Part shown: positions 58,070-64,000 of the stretch, piece after piece
Position numbering within the stretch: the stretch's first letter is position 1
Layout: every line of letters starts with the position of its first letter
Assembly (NCBI RefSeq): GCF_030272615.1
Contig: NC_081406.1
Coordinates: 238,314,422-238,378,421, forward strand
Direction of reading: 5' to 3'
From: Cryptomeria japonica
Lineage: Eukaryota; Streptophyta; Pinopsida; Cupressales; Cupressaceae
DNA length: 64,000 nt
Notes under the pieces: generated by a model
What the model saw: the letters and a program-made list of their open reading frames with translations, nothing else
Databases searched by the model: none
Told to the model about the DNA's origin: nothing
Translations under genes and position numbers: made by a program

Positions 58070-58329
58070 GTGCATTCGGAATTGCATCTGTCCAAGGGAG
58101 TTCTAAAGTTCATCTTTTGCTCTTGGATTTATGTGGAGGTTTCTCTTAGGAGGAGCATTGAGCATTGCAGTTATCAAAGATTATTAGAAAGGGGAAAGAG
58201 TTTAGTAGTGTCATTTGTCCTTGATGTCAAAGGGGGAGAGAAGAGATACAAAATGGGATAGAGATCATTCATGAGTTTATTTTTCTTTGTTGTTGTTGGT
58301 GTGTTGCCATCAATGACAAAGGGGGAGAA
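58070..58329 (+). promoter_or_regulatory. 3' untranslated region of C with two polypurine tracts
   Basis: TCAAAGGGGGAGAGAAG at about 58228 and GACAAAGGGGGAGAA at 58315-58329 are near copies 86 bases apart. The second abuts the right LTR. GTTGCCATCAATGACAA next to it is the left arm of the inverted repeat described under findings. Confidence 0.8.
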
Positions 58330-59516
58330 TGTTGGAAACCAGATTTAATGTGTTGTCATTGATGTTACTATGTATTGTAGATGGTCTAGAATTGTATGTT
58401 TTGATCTTTTTGTGTGGTTTGGTAGTGATATTGAGTAAGTTTGAGGTATTTCTAAAAGGTTTGTGTAGTGTAAGTTTCAATATGTTAGAAATAGTATTTA
58501 TGCATGAAAGAGTATTTAATGTTCTAGTGGAAGAATGATTTGCATTCTTCTAATATGTGAAGATTGTGGAGTGTGGTTCTAGATATAATATTTATGATCT
58601 ATGTATGTTGTACTATCAAGTTTACAGGTCCTCTATTTCTAAGATGGTTGAGTTAGTTGTTATTTTTGATAGTATGGTGTCTGTTAGAACTTATCTAGAG
58701 AATACTTAGCAGTTCTTTGATATGTAGTTTCTAGTGTTGTAGCTTGGAGTAAATGTTCACTTGGTTTGTGTAGTATTATAGTTCATTTTTTAGTGATGGT
58801 CTCATTGGCAAGTGGAATTATGGTGTTTTAATTTTAGTGTTGTTAGTTTGGTCTATTTACGGTTGACTGAGGTGGTGCATCTCACCCGGGTCATGTATTT
58901 TTGGTTTGGATAGACTTTGGTGGTTGAATGTTGATGTTGATATGTGTCTCATCATGATGTGTGTAGATTTACATTAATTTTCGTGTATTAGAGAATGGTT
59001 TTTGGGTTGACTAGTAGGCATGCTACATTTTTCATATAAACATTTCATTTGATGTCAATTTTGGAGGATGTGTTAGCATGTGCAGTCCACTAGAGAAATT
59101 TGAAAAGAATGTGTTGTGATGGTTTTGGGTCCCCTGTATCTCTTCGAGCGTATCACAATAGATGTTATAGGTCTGGGTGGCTAAATTATATTTTGTTTGT
59201 GACTAACCTAATTGAGAGCTTCAATGGAGTATCTTGTATATATAAGAGTGCAGATGCATCAATTGAGTATGGGATGTATGTAAATTGATGTGAAGTGGAT
59301 ATGAATGATGCACAAGCAAATTTTGTATAGCAGAAGCGTGAAAGATAGTTTGTGAAGTTCTTTGAGACAATGTTTGTTATCACATGTATTTGCCATGATA
59401 TTGGTCACTTGATATAGTGGTTCAAGTAAAATATAATGATCAAGAGATCTTATTAATTTGAATTCATTTGATCATCTGCACTTTATAGAAGAAGGTGCAT
59501 TTTTTTTGGTAGTTTG
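58330..59516 (+). repeat. Right (3') LTR of C, truncated by element I
   Basis: It starts TGTTGGAAACC and parallels 8781-10002. A TATATATAAG box lies at 59237-59246. It stops in TTTGGTAGTTTG, where the left copy continues TTTGGTACTTTGTCC; the rest should lie right of element I, outside the window. Confidence 0.85.
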
Positions 59517-60752
59517 TGTTGGCAATATGAAGGAATTGATTATGTGTTGCATTGATTTTTTATCATTGATGTCAACACTATCTATTATGATTGGTTACCG
59601 GTAGACAGATTTTGGTTACTGGTAGAAGAACTACTGTTACCAGTAGAAGGGACTATCAGTTGGACACTACTGACATGTTTGGATCAATGGAATATGTTTG
59701 GTTTGATGTGTTACATGTTTCTAGAGTATGTTTTGGTCAGTTGGTATTGACTTGATGATCGTATGCTATCATACATTCTAGGAAGCCTATACTAGTAAGG
59801 GTTTAGGGCTTTACCAACAAAATTTTTACTGAGAATCTTTGACAAGATGCATAAGTGGTGTTGGTGCGGCTTCTAGATGGAATTCAGGATGCAAAAGGTG
59901 ATCTTAGCTCATGCCTCAACTAATTGGAGACATCGCTTTGGCGTGGTGAATCTATTTGGGTCTAGGTTATGGACTGATATCATGTAACGTGTTCTCTACA
60001 TGTTATTGGGATGATTTATGGATTGGTTAATGTTGTTTTGGTCTAAAGCCAACATGATATATCATTGTAATATGGATATCTTTTAGGTGGCCGACCTAAT
60101 TGGTTTAGGCCTTAGGGTGTATAAATTGATGTAAGATCTCATTTTATATTATCATGGTTATTGTAAAAGGTCATGGTCATGGAATAAAATGTGAGAATAA
60201 TGTAAAGATCATATGCAAAGGAGATTTGGTCAATCATAGGTGATCGAATTGGGTTTATGTAAGATATCAAAGGCCTTTGGTATTGAGCTTAACTGAGACT
60301 GTAATCAGGCATGGTAGATGCTATCATTGGCAATTCATTCTTTTGGATTATTGTCCAATTATATTGAGGTGGTTATAACCTCTCAATAGTCAGTGAGACT
60401 CCTTTGTAATGAGCAGTACGCTCTAGGCAGTGTGTCTTCCTACATATGCAAGCCACTTATTGTATCACATACTTTCTGCAGAAGTATTATCTGACTATGG
60501 GTAGGCTTCCCATTGTGGTTTTTCCCTTTATCAGATTTTCCACGTACAAATCATGGTGTTATATGGTATGGTTGCATTGTGTTGATTCTTTGTTTCATAC
60601 TTAAGTTTTATTGCTTATCGGTATTTGTTTTTTCTATTCCGGTATTCATTGCTTATGTGCTCCAGTTAAAGGTTATAAAGTGGTTTGATTAATATAATAA
60701 TTTGATAACTGATTCACCTCTCCCTCTCAGTTTTCCACCTGTTATTTTGACA
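59517..60752 (+). repeat. 5' LTR of element I
   Basis: TGTTGGCAATATG to TATTTTGACA, 1236 bp. A TATAAAT box lies at 60120-60126. ACCGGTAG-type words recur near 59598-59655 (TTACCGGTAG, TTACTGGTAG, TTACCAGTAG). GATTCACCTCTCCCTCTCAG near the end is the U5-end motif. Confidence 0.85.
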
Positions 60753-60765
60753 ATTGGTATTAGAG
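60753..60765 (+). promoter_or_regulatory. Primer-binding site of I
   Basis: ATTGGTATTAGAG, one transition from the copia iMet site, directly follows the LTR. Confidence 0.88.
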
Positions 60766-60810
60766 TTTTGGTCCTCTTTTGCATAAGATTAACCACTTGA
60801 GGTAGATCCT

Positions 60811-61915
60811 ATGGCAACTAATAACTCAAATCCACCGGCAACTATTTTCAGAAGAGAAATCCCTAAGCTTGATGGAACAAACTATGGGATATGGAAAATC
60901 TAAATGGAGACTCATCTTAGATGTCTTGGTAAGGATATTTGGGAGATCGCTGAGAAAGGATATACACCTTATGATCTGACATCTGGAAATCCTACTCCAG
61001 TAGACTTGGACAAAAATATTGAAAATGATTGTAGAGCTAGAGAAGCCCTCTTATGTGCACTCACTGATCAACAAATCATGAGATTGACTAATAAATCATC
61101 TGCAAAGGTTATGTGGGATAAATTGCAAAGTCTGAATGAAGGTGACCCTACTGTCAAAATTGCTAAACTTGATGGTTACCAGGTAAGATATGAGAACTTG
61201 AAGATGGACAATAATGAAAGAATTGCTACATTTATGGAAAGAGTAAATGAGATTGTCATGGGAGTTCAATGTTGTGGAGGATCTTTGAGTGAAGATGAAA
61301 TAGTTTCTAAAGTTTTGAGAGCCCTACCACCGGATTACAAGATGAAGGCTACTGCAATTAATGAATTGAGAAAAATGGCAAATAGTTTAGTTAACAGAGA
61401 CATTCGGTTTCAAAAATTATATGCTTTTGAGCTTGAAGAATTTGGACCCCCTGGAGCTGCAAAATATGAATTTGCTTTTAATGCATCATCATCTACCAAC
61501 AAAAGTCATTGGAAAGTACTATATGCAAAACAATTGGAAGATATGAGGAAATAGGATGAAGAATGTGAGCAACTTGAAGCCCTGTTTTCTAGAAGAGTAC
61601 CTAAAGGACTGACAGGAAGTAAGTATGAAGGAAAAGCACCTTTTAAATGTTTTGCATATAATAAGATTGGTCATTTTGTATCTAGATGTCCTGAAAGGAA
61701 TGCAAGATTTGAAGAAAGAGTTATGAAATCATTTAAGCCTAATTAGAGAAAATTTAGATTCAAGAAAAATAAATTATGCTACATAGCGGATAAGGAAGGA
61801 GTAAGTGATGACTCAGATGAAGAACCGACAAGAGACTCTGCTAGTGGATCCAACAATGGAAAGGAATGGGTGTTCTATGCTATAAAGGAAGATTAACTGG
61901 AAATAGTTATCAAGA
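60811..61915 (+). pseudogene. Copia gag of element I
   Basis: The ATG at 60811 starts MATNNSNPPATIFRREIPKL, then DGTNYGIWK. A TAA at 60901 follows, and a 216-codon open stretch continues (REALLCALTDQQIMRL, AKVMWDKLQSLNEGD, SKVLRALPPDYKMKATAINE). The zinc knuckle at about 61645-61690 reads CFAYNKIGHFVSRC, with its second Cys changed to Tyr. TAG and TAA stops interrupt the acidic linker that follows. Confidence 0.9.
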
Positions 61916-62235
61916 ATGAAGAAAAGGCCCTAGTAGAAAAAGTTGAAGACAAGGATGAATGTGTAATTGATAGTGGATGCTCACATCATATGACTGGAGA
62001 TAAAATAAATTTTTTATCCCTACAAGAATTCAATGGTGGTCAAGTTAGATTTGGAGATGACAAAGCATGTATGATCAAAGGTAGAGGTATTATTTCTTTG
62101 GATGGTAAGCATAATATTGATAATGTCTATTATGTAGAACGTTTAAATCATAATATTTTAAGTGTTGGTCAATTGGTAAACAAGGGTTTCCAACTTTAGT
62201 TCAATGATAGAAAATGTAAAATCATTAATAGAACT
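61916..62235 (+). pseudogene. Copia protease of element I
   Basis: CVIDSGCSHHMTGDKINF (about 61960-62010) has the DSG active site. MIKGRGIISLDGKHN and RLNHNILSVGQLVNKGF complete the domain; a TAG follows at 62197-62199. Confidence 0.9.
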
Positions 62236-63160
62236 AGCTTGGAGATTGCAACCTGTACTCAAACTAGAGGTAATATCTTTCACTTGAACACCAGTGATAA
62301 GACATGTTTGATTGCTCATATTGATGAGAGTTGGTTATGGCAAAAGAGGTTGTGTTATGTTATTTTTGATTGTATTGTTAAGATCAATTCAACAAAGGAA
62401 GTTAGAGATATACCTAAGATTATAAAGCCTCATAATTCGATATGTAAGGAATCTAAATTGGAAAAGAAAGTTAGAACTTCTTTTAAGAGCATACATGATA
62501 AATCTATTGATGTGTTTGATTTGATTCATACTAACTTATGTGGTCCAGCAAGGACCAGAAGCTTTCAAGGTAATAGATACTTCATGCTAATAATTGATGA
62601 TTATTATAGAATGATGTGGGTGACTTTTATAAGGGAGAAGTCTGAAGCTTTTGAGAAATTCAAGATCTTTAAAGCAATGGTGGAAACAGAAACTAGATTC
62701 AAAATCAAATGTCTGAGATCAGATCAAGGTGGTGAGTTCACATCTCATGAATTTAATAGTTATTGTGAGATAAATGGAATTAGGAGACAATTATCTACAC
62801 CTCAGACTCCTCAACAAAATGGAGTAGTAAAAAGGAAGAATAGAACTATTTTGGATGCAACAAGAACCATGATGATGGAAGCCAAATTGCCTCACATCTA
62901 CTGGAGAGAATAAGTGAGTACAACAGTCCACACATTCAACATAGTTCATATCAAAGATGAAACCGGTAAGACTCCTTATGAATTATGGTTTAGACATACT
63001 CCTGCTCTTAAATATTTCATATTTTTTGGAAGTAAATGTTATAGCAAAAGGGATGATTAAATTGGTAATAAGATTGCAGAAAATTGTGGAGAGCACAAAT
63101 GTGAAAGTGGATGAGAAATACAAAGATCAATCTATATCATATGATAGATAACCGATAGTG
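62236..63160 (+). pseudogene. Copia integrase of element I
   Basis: SWLWQKRLCYVIFDCIVKIN replaces the usual LGHINFD, with a lost His; CKESKLEKK replaces CKECQLGK, so the zinc-binding part is damaged. The catalytic triad remains: LIHTNLCGPARTRS (first Asp replaced by Asn), KCLRSDQGGEFTSHEF (second Asp) and NGVVKRKNRTI (Glu replaced by Lys). A TAA follows IYWRE. KTPYELWFRHTPALKYF marks the C-terminus, then about 70 bases are missing near 63050. Confidence 0.88.
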
Positions 63161-64000
63161 GAAATGATCGTAACTGATCCAGTAATGCCTCAACCAGTAC
63201 AAGACACAAAGACAGTTACACTAGCACAATCAAAAAATTCAACTGTGATTGATGATTAGAACAGAGAACCTGAAGTTCAGAAGACACCAAGGAATGTAAG
63301 ATTAAATCATTCTGAAGATCAAATCATTGGAGATATGAACAAGGGAGTTATGACAAGAAGAAGACTGGCAAATAAAGAGGTATGTCTTAGTTCTCAAATT
63401 GAACCAACATCTGTTATTGAAGCTTATAAAAATAAATATTGGTTAAAGGCTATGTAAGATGAATTAGATCAGATAGAGAAGAATAAGACTTGGACTTTAG
63501 TTCCCCAACCTAAAAATAAGAATGTTATTGGAACTAAATGAGGATGGTCAAGTTGTAAGAAACAAGGCTAGACTGGTTTGTAAATGATATTCTCAAATGG
63601 AAGGAATTGATTATGGTGAGACATTTGAACCAGTAGCTAGAATTAGAGCTGTTAGACTATTTCTTGCCTATGCAACATACAAGAACTATAAGGTCTATCA
63701 AATGGATGTTAAATGTGCATTTTTGAATGGTGAACTTGAGGAAGAAGTATATATTGAGCATCTTGATGGATTTTCACTGATAGATGATAAAGATATGGTT
63801 TGTAGGTTAATGAAAACATTATATGGATTGAAACAAGCTCCTAGAGCTTGGTATGCAAGGTTGGGTAAATATATTTTGAAGCTTGGTTTTACTAAGGGCA
63901 GTGCTGACAGTAACTTATATTACAAGATCACTGATTATGATAATCTAACTATTGAAGTATTTGTTGATGATATCATTTTTGGAGGAGAAGATAAATTGTG
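63161..64000 (+). pseudogene. Copia reverse transcriptase of element I, partial
   Basis: After a poorly conserved linker, ELDQIEKNKTWTLVPQPKNK and VIGTK lead to a TGA and a deletion of about ten residues near 63540. [20 protein letters not shown] has the first catalytic Asp, LYGLKQAPRAWYARL follows, and EVFVDDIIFGGED (about 63955-63990) has the catalytic pair as FVDD. The window ends here. Confidence 0.9.

Larger units (their letters stand above)
8781..59516 (+). mobile_element. Copia element C, outer host of the nested stack
   Basis: A plus-strand Ty1/copia element with a left LTR at 8781-10326 and a right LTR from 58330, cut at 59516 by element I. Its body is in three pieces (10385-12426, 25946-26946, 57022-58069), separated by E (13.5 kb) and A (30 kb). 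Removing E joins TATTGGAAAG to AGGCTATGCAT and restores integrase frame; removing A joins TTTATGGA to ATCAAGAAAG and restores reverse transcriptase frame. The total body, about 4.1 kb, is normal for copia. It is heavily mutated and certainly inactive. Confidence 0.85.
59517..64000 (+). mobile_element. Copia element I (plus strand), runs off the window
   Basis: 5' LTR at 59517-60752, primer site, gag, protease, integrase and the first half of reverse transcriptase in order. Its insertion into C's right LTR is shown by the break in that LTR; the expected 5-bp duplication GTTTG (59512-59516) cannot be checked because the right end is outside. Shared motifs (FVDD, DSGCSHHM) place it close to B. 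Confidence 0.9.

Overview
This window looks like repeat DNA from a very large plant genome, most likely a gymnosperm. I infer that from the AT-rich composition, the absence of any recognisable host gene, RNA gene or CRISPR array, and the near-continuous cover of Ty1/copia and Ty3/gypsy LTR retrotransposons with LTRs of 0.5-1.5 kb. No species can be assigned from sequence alone. Nearly every coding stretch is a retrotransposon gene broken by stop codons and frameshifts, so this is a fossil record rather than an active gene region. I label the elements C, E, D, A, B, G, H, F, I, J and K.

Left part (1-8780): an inverted copia LTR fragment (1-722), a candidate minus-strand gypsy LTR with its leader (K, 723-2568), and the 3' part of a plus-strand gypsy element (J, about 2811-8300). 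J carries an antisense plant-mobile-domain (PMD) pseudogene (4870-6579, minus strand) just upstream of its polypurine tract (7377-7389) and 3' LTR (from 7390).

Main part (8781-59516) is one nested stack. The host is C, a plus-strand copia element with LTRs at 8781-10326 and 58330-59516 and its body split into 10385-12426, 25946-26946 and 57022-58069. Element E (minus-strand copia, 12427-25940, two 542-bp LTRs) sits in C's integrase. Element D (12885-20089, TSD ATGTG) sits inside E's left LTR. Element A (minus-strand copia, 26947-57016, TSD ATGGA) sits in C's reverse transcriptase. A's left LTR contains B (minus-strand copia, 27864-48454), and B's left LTR contains, 13 bp from its edge, a complete gypsy element G (27877-41122, two 1048-bp LTRs, TSD TGATG). 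A's LTRs also hold a foldback-like LTR derivative H (48503-49649) and a solo LTR F (55418-56931, TSD GTTTG). Removing the insertions restores the interrupted copia reading frames of C.

Right part (59517-64000): copia element I inserted in the right LTR of C; it runs off the window within its reverse transcriptase.

The most unusual item is D. It has complete LTRs, a primer-binding site and polypurine tracts but no protease, integrase or reverse transcriptase. Instead it encodes a coiled-coil Gag-like protein ending in five CCHC zinc knuckles, and a second large reading frame (16023-18566) of unknown function. It looks like a non-autonomous element with its own cargo protein, which would have to borrow the pol proteins of another copia family.
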